Positions 50,791 to 60,283 of a stretch of DNA of 64,000 nt are shown one piece after another. This DNA is from Achromobacter sp. MYb9 (lineage in GTDB: Bacteria; Pseudomonadota; Gammaproteobacteria; Burkholderiales; Burkholderiaceae_B), in NCBI RefSeq assembly GCF_002975275.1, contig NZ_PCOQ01000005.1, forward strand, positions 124,001 through 188,000, read 5' to 3'. Below the pieces are notes generated by a model that was not told where the DNA came from, made no database searches, and saw only the letters and a program-made list of their open reading frames with translations. Position 1 is the first letter of the stretch; the number at the start of each line of letters is the position of its first letter. A program made the translations under genes and the position numbers.

Positions 50791-50806
50791 CCGGAGGCTT
50801 TTTTTT
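50780..50806 (+). terminator. Intrinsic terminator of the TetR gene
   Basis: AAGCCTCC (50780-50787) pairs with GGAGGCTT (50793-50800) and is followed by a run of eight T (50799-50806). The left arm encodes the last codons (Gln-Ala-Ser) and the TAG stop is in the loop, so a ribosome at the stop would block hairpin formation. Confidence 0.85.
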
Positions 50807-50830
50807 GCCTGGGCCGTGCCCAGGCAAAAA
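50802..50830. repeat. Perfect 13-bp dyad next to the TetR terminator
   Basis: TTTTTGCCTGGGC - CGT - GCCCAGGCAAAAA. Its T-rich left arm is the T-run of the preceding terminator, so the two hairpins compete. For the convergent Bug gene (stop at 50840) the stem is followed by A rather than T on the minus strand, so it is not a standard intrinsic terminator in that direction. Confidence 0.6.
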
Positions 50831-50839
50831 GCGCTCGTG

Positions 50840-51814
50840 TTATTCGACCCGCGCCCCGGATGCCGCCACCAGCTTGCCGGCTGCCTCCCAGTCGGCCTTC
50901 AGCAGTTCCTGGAACTGTTCGGGGCTCTTGGCGCCGGTTTCGACACCCAGGGATGCCAGGCGCGCCTGCACCTTGGGGTCGGCCAGCACCTTGTTCACCG
51001 CCGCGTTGATCTTGTCGCGTTCGGCCGACGGCAGCCCGGCCGGCGCCAACAAGCCCAGCCAGGAATCGAAGGCATAGCCCGGCAAGCCGCTTTCGGCGAC
51101 GGTGGGCAGGTCGGGTGCGAAACGCGAACGGGTCTTGCCGGTGTAGGCCAGGAAGGTCACGCGCGGGTCCTGGCGGTAGGCCGTGACGCCGATGGTGGCC
51201 GCCGTGACCGCCTGGACGCGGCCGGCCAGCAATTCCGTGACGGCATCGCCCGTGGATTTCATGGGAATGTGCTGCATCTGCGCGCCGGCGGCGGCCAGGA
51301 ACGACGCCATGCCCAGATGGGAGGCGCTGCCGTTGCCGGCCGAGGCATAGTCGTATGCGCCGGGCTTGGCTTTGATGGCCTGGATGAACTCGGCCGGGTT
51401 CTTCACGTTCAAGCTGGCGGACGCCAGGATGATGTAGCCGGTGTTGCCCAGATAGGCCACGCCGGTGAAGTCCTTATAGGGATCGTAGCTGAGGTTCTTG
51501 TACAGATAGCCGGCGATGTGATGGCTGGCCGCGGCCAGCACCAGCGTGTTGCCGTCCGGCGCGGCGCGGGCGACTTGCGACGTACCCACGGTGCCGCCCG
51601 CGCCTGCGCGGTTTTCCACCACGATGGACGCGTTCAGCGCCTGGCCTAGCTCGTCGCCGATGGCGCGGGCGATGGTGTCCTGGACGGCGCCGGTGCCGTA
51701 AGGGACGACGATGCGCACGACGCGTTGCTGGGCTTGGGCGAGGCCGATGCCGGCGACGGCCAGCGTCAGGGCAAGCAGGGTGCTGCGGCGTACCGCGAGA
51801 AATCGGAAGGGCAT
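50840..51814 (-). CDS. Bug-family (TctC-like) periplasmic solute-binding protein
   Basis: 324 residues. The signal peptide spans about 1-28 (RRSTLLALTLAVAGIGLAQA). IVVPYGTGAVQDTIARAIGD, VVENRAGAGGTVGTSQVARA and the IPMKSTGDAVTELLAGRVQ region follow the Bug pattern. VVPYGTGAVQD replaces the usual PG-GxxD loop with GTGAVQD, so the ligand may differ from citrate-like acids. It is an orphan with no permease genes close by. The stop lies just past the TetR terminator complex. Confidence 0.92.
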   Translation of the reverse strand: MPFRFLAVRRSTLLALTLAVAGIGLAQAQQRVVRIVVPYGTGAVQDTIARAIGDELGQALNASIVVENRAGAGGTVGTSQVARAAPDGNTLVLAAASHHIAGYLYKNLSYDPYKDFTGVAYLGNTGYIILASASLNVKNPAEFIQAIKAKPGAYDYASAGNGSASHLGMASFLAAAGAQMQHIPMKSTGDAVTELLAGRVQAVTAATIGVTAYRQDPRVTFLAYTGKTRSRFAPDLPTVAESGLPGYAFDSWLGLLAPAGLPSAERDKINAAVNKVLADPKVQARLASLGVETGAKSPEQFQELLKADWEAAGKLVAASGARVE

Positions 51815-51962
51815 GAAGGCGGCTCGTATCGAAGGCGCGCATCGGCGGAATGCCGACGCGACGGGACGGCGTTGGACTCTAATGATTCCCGCCGCTTGCG
51901 CCAACGATTTATTCCCCGCTTGCATATAGCCGCAGGGGATATGGCGAACCGGGCCGCGCGCT

Positions 51963-52370
51963 TCAGGCCCAGGTCTCGTGCAGATGCGCCCAGAGCGGCG
52001 GGCCGTCGGCGCCGGCGATGAACAGGACGGTGGCGCGCCGCTGCGTCGCGCCATTACGCCAGGCGTGCCGTTCGCGGTAGCTCAGCAGCACCGAGGCGGC
52101 GTCCGCGTGCCGTACTGCCATCTCATCGATGCCGATCTTCAAGCCGGGGCGCGCACCGCGCAGGCCGGCGAACAAGGCCGGCAGCGCGTCACCGGCCAAG
52201 CGCTGGCCATCGGTCGTGATCATGGTGAAGCCAGGCGCGAAGCCGGACAGCAGTTCCGCCAAGGCGTCGTCGGGTGCATCGGGCTGGCCGATCCATTGCT
52301 CGATCAAGGCGTGAGCGTCAAGCGTCAGACGCAGGCAGGTGGCGGGCAGATCGGTCATAACTGGCTTCAT
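51963..52370 (-). CDS. NTF2-like (SnoaL/DUF4440-type) protein
   Basis: 135 residues from the ATG at 52370 (an alternative ATG is at 52358). A helical N-terminus (LDAHALIEQWIGQPDA, LAELLSGFAPGFTMITTDGQ) and a curved beta-sheet (KIGIDEMAVRHADAASVLLSYRE, then ATVLFIAGADGPPLWAHLHETW) fit the NTF2-like cone fold. No catalytic residues can be assigned. It is divergent from the LysR gene at 52468 across 97 bp and is its probable target. Confidence 0.75.
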   Translation of the reverse strand: MKPVMTDLPATCLRLTLDAHALIEQWIGQPDAPDDALAELLSGFAPGFTMITTDGQRLAGDALPALFAGLRGARPGLKIGIDEMAVRHADAASVLLSYRERHAWRNGATQRRATVLFIAGADGPPLWAHLHETWA

Positions 52371-52467
52371 CGGCGAAAGGGAGGGCCATTCTAGGTGGCG
52401 TGTGGTGCCGAAAAAAGACCCTATTGGCAGATATACTGTTCGTGTTTTTTTGACAATGAGGCGCGCC

Positions 52468-53352
52468 ATGATCAACCTGAATCGTCTGTCGATGTTTGTC
52501 GCGGTCGTGGAAGCTGGCTCGTTCACGGCGGCGGCCGACACATTGGGCGTCACCAAGGCGGTGGTCAGTTTCAATCTCAAGCAGTTGGAACGAGAGCTGG
52601 GCGTGGCGCTGCTGACCCGCAGCACCCGGCGGCTGGCGCTGACCGAGGCAGGCGAAGGCTTCTATGCCGAATGCGCGCGTCTGCTGCGCGAGGCCGAGGC
52701 GGCCGTGGACCAGGCGCGGTCGGGGCAGGCCACCCTGTCGGGCAGTTTGCGCGTGACCGCCACGGTGGACTATGGCAACCGGATCGTTGCGCCGGCGTTG
52801 GCGGCTTTTGCTCGCCGCCATCCGGCGCTGCGCGTCAGCTATCAGGCCAGCTCCGCGCACGCCGACCTGATCGGCGACCGGCTGGATCTGGCGATCCGCG
52901 TGGGCGCCCTGGCGGATTCGAGTTACCGCGCAACGCCGATCGGTGAATTCAAGCTGCTGTTGGTGGCCAGCCCCGCCTTGCTGGCGGCTCATGGCGCGCC
53001 GCGCACGCCGCAGGCTCTGGCCGCGATGCCGTGGCTGGCGAACCGTCCTGGCCGCAGCGGCCATTGGCGCCTGACGGACGGCAAGGGCCGCGAGCACGCG
53101 CTGCGCGTCGCGCCCGTTGCGCATGCCGACACGGCATCGGCGCTGCTGGCATTTGCCGAGGCGGGCTGCGGCGTGGCCGCGTTGCCCGACTGGCTGCTGG
53201 AAGAACCCCTGGCGCGCGGCGTGGTGCAGCGGGTGTTGCCGTCGTACTCGCTGCCGCCGCAACCGGTGTTCGCGGTCTATCCCGACACCCGCCACATCAG
53301 CGCCAAGGTCCGGCGCTTCATTGATTTCCTGCGTGCGCCCGAACGGCCTTAG
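52468..53352 (+). CDS. LysR-family regulator (CrgA/AaeR-like)
   Basis: 294 residues from the ATG at 52468, preceded by TGAGGCG. The HTH spans about 1-58 (VEAGSFTAAADTLGVTKAVVSFNLKQLERELG), and the effector domain carries LSGSLRVTATVDYGNRIVAPALAAFARRHP (about 88-117). This is the common beta/gammaproteobacterial LTTR group that contains CrgA and DsdC-like proteins. Its 3' end overlaps the M20 peptidase gene by 4 bp on opposite strands. Confidence 0.92.
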   Translation: MINLNRLSMFVAVVEAGSFTAAADTLGVTKAVVSFNLKQLERELGVALLTRSTRRLALTEAGEGFYAECARLLREAEAAVDQARSGQATLSGSLRVTATVDYGNRIVAPALAAFARRHPALRVSYQASSAHADLIGDRLDLAIRVGALADSSYRATPIGEFKLLLVASPALLAAHGAPRTPQALAAMPWLANRPGRSGHWRLTDGKGREHALRVAPVAHADTASALLAFAEAGCGVAALPDWLLEEPLARGVVQRVLPSYSLPPQPVFAVYPDTRHISAKVRRFIDFLRAPERP

Positions 53353-54743
53353 CGTGCCACGGCGGGGGTGCCGCCGGCGCCCAGATCCCAGTACAAGCCC
53401 GTCATCAAGCCCAGCGCCTGCCGAAGCAATTCCGGCGGCAGGTGTTCATTGGGCGCGTGCTGCGAGCAGCCGGGATACGAATGCGGCACCCAGATCGTGC
53501 GCAGGCCCAGCACATCCGTGAAGATGTCATTGGGCAGCGAGCCGCCCAGGTTGGGCAGCAGGGCGGTCTTTTCGCCGGACGTGCGTTCCAGCGAATTCAC
53601 CGCCCATTGCACCCAGTCGTCGTCCGGGTCGATACGGGTCGCGCAGAACATGGATTCTCGCGTGAGCGAGATCTTCACCATCGGGAAACCCTGGCGGTCC
53701 AGATGCCGGCGCAACGCCGGAATCAGGTCGTCCGGGTTCACGCCCACCACGAAGCGCAGCTGGCAGCGAGCCCATGCTCTTGGCGGGATGGCGTTGACGG
53801 GCGTGTCCGGGTTGCCGGTCTTGTAGGCCAGCACCTCGAAAGAACACCAGCCGAACACGCGTTCGGCCGGCGACAGCCCCGGCTCGCCCCATTCCGGTTC
53901 GATCTCGGGCCCGTCCGCGCCGCCGTCCACCTGGCAATCGGCCAGCGCCCGGCGCACGGCGGCCGGCAGTTCGGCCGGCACCCATTCGGGGATGCGGATC
54001 TGGCCCGTGGGCGAGACGATCGTGGCGATGGCGTGCGCCAGCTGGATGCCCGGGTTGGAGATCAGCCCGCCCCAGTTGCCGGAATGGTGGCCGCCGGCGC
54101 GCGCGTCGATGCTCAGGTCGAAGTTCAGGCTGCCGCGCGCGCCCAGGAAAATGGTGGGCCGCCTGGCCGCCAGGCGCGGGCCGTCGGAAGCAATCAGCAG
54201 GTCGGCGGCCAGCATGTCGCGATGTTCGGCGCACAGTTCCCGCAGGCCCATCGAGCCGGTCTCTTCGCCCATCTCGATCAGGTACTTGGCGTTGAAGCCA
54301 AGCTTGCCGCGGGTTTCCAGCACCAGCCGCAGGGCCTCCATATTGATGGTGTGCTGGCCTTTGTTGTCGGCGATGCCGCGGCCATACCAGCGGCCTTCGG
54401 CTTCGGTCAGCGCCCAGGGCGACAGGCCGTCCTTCCATTCCTTTTCCAGACCGCGGATGACGTCGCCGTGTCCATAGCCCAGCACGGTGGGCAGGGCGGG
54501 GTCTTCGATGCGTTCGGCATACAGAAAGGGGGCCAGCGCCTTGGGATGGGTCAGCGTGCGGCAGGTGAAGCCCAGGGCTTCGAACGCGGGGCGGATCTCG
54601 GATTCCAGATAGTCGGCCAGCACCGCCGCGCGGTCCGGGTTCTGGCTTTCCGTGGGCAGCGCCAGCCGGCGCGCCAGCAGCGCGCGGAAGGCGCCCGAAT
54701 CAAAACAGTGTTCCGCTTGGGCGATGGCTTGCTCACGGGTCAT
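53349..54743 (-). CDS. M20-family metallopeptidase (dipeptidase/amidohydrolase)
   Basis: 464 residues. M20 metal-site motifs are visible: VLGYGHGDVI (His and Asp), RWYGRGIADNKGQ (bridging Asp), IEMGEETGSMGL (Glu-Glu, the general base and ligand) and the terminal QHAPNEHLP (His). The dimerisation lid lies around 200-330 (ARAGGHHSGNWGG). There is no signal peptide. It is the last gene of the ABC transporter operon (4-bp overlap with the ATPase gene), so it most likely hydrolyses the imported peptide or N-acyl amino acid in the cytosol. Confidence 0.93.
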   Translation of the reverse strand: MTREQAIAQAEHCFDSGAFRALLARRLALPTESQNPDRAAVLADYLESEIRPAFEALGFTCRTLTHPKALAPFLYAERIEDPALPTVLGYGHGDVIRGLEKEWKDGLSPWALTEAEGRWYGRGIADNKGQHTINMEALRLVLETRGKLGFNAKYLIEMGEETGSMGLRELCAEHRDMLAADLLIASDGPRLAARRPTIFLGARGSLNFDLSIDARAGGHHSGNWGGLISNPGIQLAHAIATIVSPTGQIRIPEWVPAELPAAVRRALADCQVDGGADGPEIEPEWGEPGLSPAERVFGWCSFEVLAYKTGNPDTPVNAIPPRAWARCQLRFVVGVNPDDLIPALRRHLDRQGFPMVKISLTRESMFCATRIDPDDDWVQWAVNSLERTSGEKTALLPNLGGSLPNDIFTDVLGLRTIWVPHSYPGCSQHAPNEHLPPELLRQALGLMTGLYWDLGAGGTPAVAR

Positions 54744-55720
54744 GATGGTCGGGCTCCGTCGGGATGAGAGGAAGAAGTCGGGTACAGGTGGCAGGCCACC
54801 ACGGATTCGTCGCGCAACGCCAATGCCGGCCGGTCGGTCTTGCATTGCGCCATCGCGGACTGGCAGCGTGGATGGAAGGGGCAGCCTGGCGGCGGATGCA
54901 AGGGGTCGGGAAAAGACAGGCCCAACCCCATGTCGGGGATGCCCAGGCCCGGCTCCGGCGTCAGCACCGAGGCCAGCAGCGCCTGCGTGTAAGGATGGCG
55001 GGGGGCGTGAAACAACTGCGCGGTGGGCGAAGATTCCACGACGCGTCCCAGGTACATCACGGCGACGTGCGTGGCGATGTGCTCCACCACCGCCAGGTTG
55101 TGGCTGATGAAGACATAGGTCAGGTTGAATTCGCGCCGCAGGTCCATCAGCAGGTTCATGATCTGCGCCTGCACCGAGACGTCCAGCGCCGAAGTGGGTT
55201 CGTCGCAGATGACGATCTCGGGGTGCATGACCAGCGCGCGGGCGATGGCCACGCGTTGCCGCTGCCCGCCCGACAGCTGACCCGGCGTGTTGTGCGCCAG
55301 GCGCGCGGGCAACCCCACGCGTTCCAGCATCTCGATGGCCTTATGCAGCTTGGGGTTGGGGATGCCGTGCACTTCCAGGGGCAGCGACACGATGGATGCG
55401 ATGGACCGGCGCGGGTTCAAGGACGAGTACGGGTCCTGGAAAATCGGCTGCACGCGGCGCGCCAGCGCGCGGCGGTCCATTTGGCGGATATCCTGGCCGT
55501 CCAGCTTGATCACGCCCTCGGTGGGGGGCGTCAAGCCCAGCAGCATGCGGGCCAGCGTGGATTTACCGCAGCCGGATTCGCCCACGATGCCCAGCACCGC
55601 GCCCCGTTCGACGGCCAGGTCCACGCCATTGACGGCATGCAGCGTGCTGCGCGGCTTGAACATGCCCGCGCGGATCGAAAACTGCCGGCTGACGGCATCG
55701 GCTTGCAAGAGCGCGCTCAT
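54740..55720 (-). CDS. Oligopeptide/dipeptide ABC transporter ATPase, DppF/OppF type
   Basis: 326 residues. Walker A is GESGCGKST (about 51-59), the Q-loop is PIFQDPYSSLNPR, the signature is LSGGQRQRVAIARAL, Walker B is VICDEPTSALD and the H-loop is FISHNLAVV. The C-terminal oligo_HPY domain has HAPRHPYTQALLASV and the Cys motif PGCPFHPRCQSAMAQC with a further Cys near 310, ligands of the Fe-S site known in this family. It overlaps the DppD-type gene by 4 bp. Confidence 0.95.
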   Translation of the reverse strand: MSALLQADAVSRQFSIRAGMFKPRSTLHAVNGVDLAVERGAVLGIVGESGCGKSTLARMLLGLTPPTEGVIKLDGQDIRQMDRRALARRVQPIFQDPYSSLNPRRSIASIVSLPLEVHGIPNPKLHKAIEMLERVGLPARLAHNTPGQLSGGQRQRVAIARALVMHPEIVICDEPTSALDVSVQAQIMNLLMDLRREFNLTYVFISHNLAVVEHIATHVAVMYLGRVVESSPTAQLFHAPRHPYTQALLASVLTPEPGLGIPDMGLGLSFPDPLHPPPGCPFHPRCQSAMAQCKTDRPALALRDESVVACHLYPTSSSHPDGARPS

Positions 55721-56706
55721 GCCGGGACTCCTTCTTCTTGGCGGATGCAGCGCCATTGCTGTTCGGGCGGGCGGCCATGAACGGGGATCGTGTCGCGGCA
55801 CTGCGCTTGCGCGTGGCGGCAGCGGTCGGCGAAAGCGCAGCCGCGCAGGTCGCCCACCAGTGACGGCACGACGCCGGGGATGGTGCCCAGCGATTCGCCG
55901 GGCGGCGTGCGTCCGGGCACGGGGATACAGCCCAGCAGTCCCTGGGTATAGGGATGGCGTGGCGTGGCGAAGATGCTTTCAACCGGACCTTCCTCGACGA
56001 TCTGGCCTGCATACATCACGGCGACCTGCCGCGCGATGCGCGCCACCACGCCCAGGTCGTGGGTAATCAGCACCATGGCGATGCCCAGTTCCGCCTGCAA
56101 GTCCGCCAGAAGGCGCAGGATCTGCGCCTGGATGGTGACGTCCAGTGCGGTGCTGGGTTCATCGGCGATAAGCAGTTCGGGGCCGCACATCAGCGCCATC
56201 GCAATCATCACGCGCTGACGCAGGCCGCCCGACAACTGGTGTGGGTACTGCGTCAGCCGCTGTCCGGCGGACGCAATACCGACTTTCTCCAGCAGTTCAA
56301 CGGCACGGTCGCGTGCCTGCTGCTTGCTGGCATGGCGGTGGTGGATGTAGTGCTCGGTCAGTTGTTCACCGATGGCGTAGGCGGGATTCAAAGCCGTCAT
56401 CGGCTCCTGGAAGATCATCGCCATCTTGCTGCCGCGCAGGGCGTTGATGCGGCGGCCGCGCGCGGCGGACAGGTCTTCTCCCAGCACCGACAGCCGGCGC
56501 GTGCTGCGCGTGGCGGCCTTGGGCAGCAAGCCCATGATGGCCAGCGACGTCATCGACTTGCCGCAGCCCGATTCGCCCACCAGGCATAGCGTTTCGCCGC
56601 GCCGAACCTGAAAGGACACATCACGCACCGCATGCAGCGGGCCGCGTGGCGTGGCGATGTCGACGGTCAGCCCTTGCACGTCCAGGACGATTTCCTTGTC
56701 GTTCAT
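55717..56706 (-). CDS. Oligopeptide/dipeptide ABC transporter ATPase, DppD/OppD type
   Basis: 329 residues. Walker A is GESGCGKSM (the final residue is Met instead of Ser/Thr-Thr, as in many DppD proteins: GKSMTSLA). The Q-loop is [12 protein letters not shown], the signature is [15 protein letters not shown], Walker B is [11 protein letters not shown] and the switch His is LITHDLGVV. The C-terminal [15 protein letters not shown] and [14 protein letters not shown] form the oligo_HPY Cys region. It is the second ATPase of the heterodimer and overlaps the DppF-type gene by 4 bp. Confidence 0.95.
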   Translation of the reverse strand: MNDKEIVLDVQGLTVDIATPRGPLHAVRDVSFQVRRGETLCLVGESGCGKSMTSLAIMGLLPKAATRSTRRLSVLGEDLSAARGRRINALRGSKMAMIFQEPMTALNPAYAIGEQLTEHYIHHRHASKQQARDRAVELLEKVGIASAGQRLTQYPHQLSGGLRQRVMIAMALMCGPELLIADEPSTALDVTIQAQILRLLADLQAELGIAMVLITHDLGVVARIARQVAVMYAGQIVEEGPVESIFATPRHPYTQGLLGCIPVPGRTPPGESLGTIPGVVPSLVGDLRGCAFADRCRHAQAQCRDTIPVHGRPPEQQWRCIRQEEGVPA

Positions 56707-56707
56707 G

Positions 56708-57625
56708 TCAGGCCCTCTCTTCAGGCGTCAGCAGTTGGTGCAGCCCGTCGCCGGCCAGGTTGATCGCGAAGATCAGCAGCGCCAGCGCCGACCCCGGAAT
56801 GGCGATGAGCCAGAACGAGAAGAACATGTAGGCCTTGGCCTCGGAGATCATCAGGCCCCAGGACGGCAGCGGCGGCTGCACGCCCAAGCCCAGGAATGAC
56901 AGCGAGGCCTCCAGCAGGATGGCGCTGGCGGCTTCCAGCGTGGCGATCACGATCAACTGCGGCACCACGTTGGGCAGGACTTCGCCCCAGACGATGCGCC
57001 AGGTCGATGCGCCGGCGGCCTGCGCCGCGGCCACATATTCCAGCGACCGTACCTGCTGGGTGGCGCTGCGCATCACGACGGCGTAGCGGTCCCATTTGAG
57101 CAGGCCCAGCACCAGGATCACCACCCACAGCGACCCGCCGACGATGGCTACGGTGGCCAGCGCCACCAGAATGACGGGCATCGACAGCCGGGTCGTTATC
57201 AGGAAGGACACCGCCATGTCGACCTTGCCGCCAAAGTAGCCGGCTGCCATGCCCATTGCCGTGCCGATCAGCCCGGAAATCAGCGCCACGCTGATGCCGA
57301 TCAAGAGCGAAATGCGAGCACCGTAGAACAGCCGGGACAGGTAATCGCGGCCCAGCTGGTCGGTGCCCAGCGGATGCAGCCAGGTGCCTTTGTCATACCA
57401 GACGGGCGGCGCCGTGCGGTAGGCCAGGTCCTGGAAGTAGGGGTCGTGTGGGGCGATCCACGGCGCCAGCAGCGCAATCAGCACGATGATGAGCAGGATG
57501 CCGCCGCCGGCCAACAGGGCCTTGTTGCGGCGTAGCCGGCGCCACCGGAGGGTGGAGGCGGACAGTTCCAGCGGGGCCGGCGCGGGGGCGCCGGGCGCGG
57601 CGGGAGTCAGGATAGGCGTATTCAT
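56708..57625 (-). CDS. Oligopeptide/dipeptide ABC transporter permease, DppC type
   Basis: 305 residues. An N-terminal OppC_N segment (LRRNKALLAGGGILLIIVLI) is followed by PWIAPHDPYFQD and GTDQLGRDYLSRLFYGARISLLIG, typical of DppC/OppC. The EAA loop AAQAAGASTWRIVWGEVLPNVVP lies near 205-227. Six TM helices are predicted. One base separates it from each neighbour (57625/57627 and 56708/56706), showing a tight operon. Confidence 0.95.
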   Translation of the reverse strand: MNTPILTPAAPGAPAPAPLELSASTLRWRRLRRNKALLAGGGILLIIVLIALLAPWIAPHDPYFQDLAYRTAPPVWYDKGTWLHPLGTDQLGRDYLSRLFYGARISLLIGISVALISGLIGTAMGMAAGYFGGKVDMAVSFLITTRLSMPVILVALATVAIVGGSLWVVILVLGLLKWDRYAVVMRSATQQVRSLEYVAAAQAAGASTWRIVWGEVLPNVVPQLIVIATLEAASAILLEASLSFLGLGVQPPLPSWGLMISEAKAYMFFSFWLIAIPGSALALLIFAINLAGDGLHQLLTPEERA

Positions 57626-57626
57626 G

Positions 57627-58544
57627 TCAGGACACCCGGATGCGCGGATCCAGCCACGCGTTGGCGATATCGGCGGCAAGCGTCAGCAATACGTACAGTA
57701 CGGACAGCAGCAGCACGATCAACTGCATGACGGGGTAGTCCTTGTACGTGATGCTCTGGTAGGCCAGGTAACCCAGCCCGTCCAGCGCGTAGATCGTTTC
57801 GATGACGACCGAGCCACCCAGCAGGTAGCCCAGCTGCACCGCGGCAAGCGCCACCACCGGCACGATGGCGTTGCGCAGCGCATGCTTGAAGATGATCTTG
57901 CGCGCGGGCAGCCCCTTGGCGCGCGCCGTGCGGATATAGTCGGCGCCCAACACTTCGATCATGCCGGCGCGGATCAGCCGCATGAAGGCCGGCGCCACGT
58001 AGTAGCCCAGCGCGATGGCCGGCATCACGAAATGCTGCCAGGTGCCGCTGCCCGACACGGGCAGGATGCGCAGCGAGATCGAGAACAGCATGATCAGGAT
58101 CAGCGCAAAGAAGAAGTTGGGCAGCGCCTGGCCCAGCACGGCGATGGCCAGGCAGATGCGGTCGATCAGGCTACCTTTATAGAGCGCGGCCAGCACGCCC
58201 AGCGGAATGGATATCAGCAGTGCGAACCCCAGCGCGCCCATGCCCAGCAACAAGGTGGTCTTGAGCTTGGACAGGATCAGCGGGCCCGCTTCCGTCTTGA
58301 AATACACCGACGTGCCGAAATCGCCTTGCAGGATATGCCAGAGCCAGTCGGCGTACTGCACCACAAGGGGGCGGTCCAGGCCGTAGGTCTTGCGGATCAT
58401 GTCGATGTCCGCCTGGCGCGCGCCTTCGCCCGCCAGGGCCAGGGCCGGGTCGCCGGACAGATGCAGCAGCAGGAACGCCAGGATTGAAACGGTCAGCGCC
58501 ACCAGCGCCGCCAGGCCCAGGCGCCTGATCGTGAAATAAAGCAT
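57627..58544 (-). CDS. Oligopeptide/dipeptide ABC transporter permease, DppB type
   Basis: 305 residues with six TM helices. The N-terminus MLYFTIRRLGLAALVALTVS and the loop ALAGEGARQADIDMIRKTYGLDRPLVVQYADW are characteristic of DppB/OppB. The EAA loop DYIRTARAKGLPARKIIFKHALRNAIVPV lies near 195-222. It pairs with the DppC-type protein to form the channel. A hairpin lies between it and the upstream binding-protein gene. Confidence 0.95.
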   Translation of the reverse strand: MLYFTIRRLGLAALVALTVSILAFLLLHLSGDPALALAGEGARQADIDMIRKTYGLDRPLVVQYADWLWHILQGDFGTSVYFKTEAGPLILSKLKTTLLLGMGALGFALLISIPLGVLAALYKGSLIDRICLAIAVLGQALPNFFFALILIMLFSISLRILPVSGSGTWQHFVMPAIALGYYVAPAFMRLIRAGMIEVLGADYIRTARAKGLPARKIIFKHALRNAIVPVVALAAVQLGYLLGGSVVIETIYALDGLGYLAYQSITYKDYPVMQLIVLLLSVLYVLLTLAADIANAWLDPRIRVS

Positions 58545-58567
58545 AGGACTTCCTCTATCGTTTCACC

Positions 58568-58598
58568 GCCCCGGGCCGGCGCAAGACCCGCCCGGGGC
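58568..58598 (-). repeat. Intercistronic hairpin between binding-protein and permease genes
   Basis: Perfect 9-bp arms GCCCCGGGC / GCCCGGGGC with a 13-base loop start 10 bp past the binding-protein stop. Such stems commonly stabilise the 5' part of ABC transporter transcripts and lower expression of the downstream permease genes relative to the binding protein. Confidence 0.6.
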
Positions 58599-58607
58599 AA
58601 CCCTGCG

Positions 58608-60176
58608 TTACTTCCAGCTCATGTCCCAGAAGCGCACGAGCTCGTCCGAGTAGGGCTTGAAGTTCACGTCCTTGGTGGCGACGTAGTAGGCGGGCAGCGT
58701 CCATAGCGGCACCGCGTAGGCCTTCTGCGCGATCAGGTCCAGCGCCTCTTTGTAGGCGGCCTTGCGCGGGGCGGGGTCGATCGTGTGGTCGCCCTTGTTG
58801 AGCAAGTCGCGCACCTTCGGGTCGCGCGTGACGTCGTCGTTGCCGAAGGCGAAGTACACCGGCGTGGACGCCGAGACGTCGTTGACCAGGTTGGAGCCCC
58901 AGGTCTGGTGAGTCAGCGATGCCTTGTTGGCGCGGATCATGTCGCGCATGGCGGCGTACTGCAGGTAGTTCAGCTTGGCGCGGATGCCCACCGCCTGCAG
59001 GTAGTTGATGATGGCTTCGGTCTGGTTGCGCTCTCGGTACGCCACGATGTCGATGTCGAAGCCATTGGCATAACCGGCGTCGGCCAGCAGCTTCTTGGCC
59101 AGCGCCGGGTCGTACTTGTAGGTGGGCGCGCCGTCCTGCGTGCAGCCCACTTGCGACGGCGTGCAGATGGTGTTGATCAGCCCGCCGCCTTCGCCCACGA
59201 TGTTCTTCAGCATGGCGTCGCGGTCGATCGCGTGGATGATGGCTTTGCGGACGCGTTCATCCTTGAGCTGGGGCGCAGGCGTGCCGTCCTGGATGTTCAT
59301 CTGCATGAACACGATGCGCATCGTGTTGCCCGTGACCATCTGCAGGTTGGGCATCTGGCCCAGTTGTTCCGCCTGGTCCTTGGGCACGCTCATGATCAGG
59401 TCTTCGCCGCCCGAGATCACTTCGGCCATCTGGGTCTGGCGGTCGGGGATGAAGCGAATGACCACGCGGCCGATCTTCGGCTGCGCCTTCGGCGAGTCCT
59501 TGAAGTAGTCGGCGTTGCGCTCCAGCGTGATCGACTTGCCGGGCTGGTAGTCGGTGACCTTGTAGGGGCCCGAGCCCACCGGCTTGGCGTTCATGCCCTT
59601 GGGGCCGACTTCCTGGTAATACTTGGCCGGATGGATGGCGGCGGTGGTCGACAGGTATTCCTTGGCGCCGGGGAAGGGCTCCTTGGTGGTCAGGCGCACC
59701 TTGTACTTGTCGATCTTCTCGACCTTGTCGATCCAGGCCACGTTTTGCTGCGTGACGGCCTTGTTCTTGGGATCGGCCACGTAGTTCAGCGTGTACACGA
59801 CCGAGTCCGCGTCGAATTCCTCGCCGTTATGGAATTTCACGCCTTCGCGCAGCTCGAATTCCATCGTCTTGTCGTCGACCTGCTTCCAGCTCTTGGCCAA
59901 CTGGCCCTTGTACTCGTTGGTGACGGGATCGCGGTACAGCAGCGTGTCCCAGACGTTGGCGGCGATGATGACGCCGATCCGCACGTTGTTGAAATACGGG
60001 TCCACGCTTTCCGGCGCCTGGTCGTAAGCCATGCGCAGGGTGTCGTCCTTCTTGCCGGCCAGCGCGGGCTGGGAGGCAAGCGTGGCGCAGGCCAGCAAGG
60101 CGGCGGCCAGCGCGCGAAGGGCAGGGGTGCGGCGGAACGGCAAGGGTGAGACGGGTGTGAAGCGACAATCAGCCAT
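58608..60176 (-). CDS. ABC transporter peptide-type substrate-binding protein (SBP_bac_5)
   Basis: 522 residues. The signal peptide (TPALRALAAALLACATLASQ-PALA) is cleaved near residue 40, before GKKDDT. SBP_bac_5 features are WDTLLYRDPVTNEYKGQLAKSW, GVKFHNGEEFDADSVVYTLN, KPVGSGPYKVTDYQPGKSI and DERVRKAIIHAIDRDAM. The domain order is that of DppA/OppA-like cluster C receptors. AGAGGAG precedes the ATG at 60176. It is the first transporter gene, 107 bp downstream of the GntR gene. The ligand is unknown. Confidence 0.94.
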   Translation of the reverse strand: MADCRFTPVSPLPFRRTPALRALAAALLACATLASQPALAGKKDDTLRMAYDQAPESVDPYFNNVRIGVIIAANVWDTLLYRDPVTNEYKGQLAKSWKQVDDKTMEFELREGVKFHNGEEFDADSVVYTLNYVADPKNKAVTQQNVAWIDKVEKIDKYKVRLTTKEPFPGAKEYLSTTAAIHPAKYYQEVGPKGMNAKPVGSGPYKVTDYQPGKSITLERNADYFKDSPKAQPKIGRVVIRFIPDRQTQMAEVISGGEDLIMSVPKDQAEQLGQMPNLQMVTGNTMRIVFMQMNIQDGTPAPQLKDERVRKAIIHAIDRDAMLKNIVGEGGGLINTICTPSQVGCTQDGAPTYKYDPALAKKLLADAGYANGFDIDIVAYRERNQTEAIINYLQAVGIRAKLNYLQYAAMRDMIRANKASLTHQTWGSNLVNDVSASTPVYFAFGNDDVTRDPKVRDLLNKGDHTIDPAPRKAAYKEALDLIAQKAYAVPLWTLPAYYVATKDVNFKPYSDELVRFWDMSWK

Positions 60177-60283
60177 GGTGAAGGCTCCTCTGGAAGGCAC
60201 TACATGTACTGCGTATCCATCATCTCGCTCCGGGCCGCGCCACCCTGGTTCTTATCGTTATCGTCCGTGCGCCGGGAATCGCT

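Noticed and set aside
48018..51814. Tripartite tricarboxylate transporter operons
   Set aside because: Two Bug/TctC receptors are present, but no tctA or tctB permease genes lie in the window.
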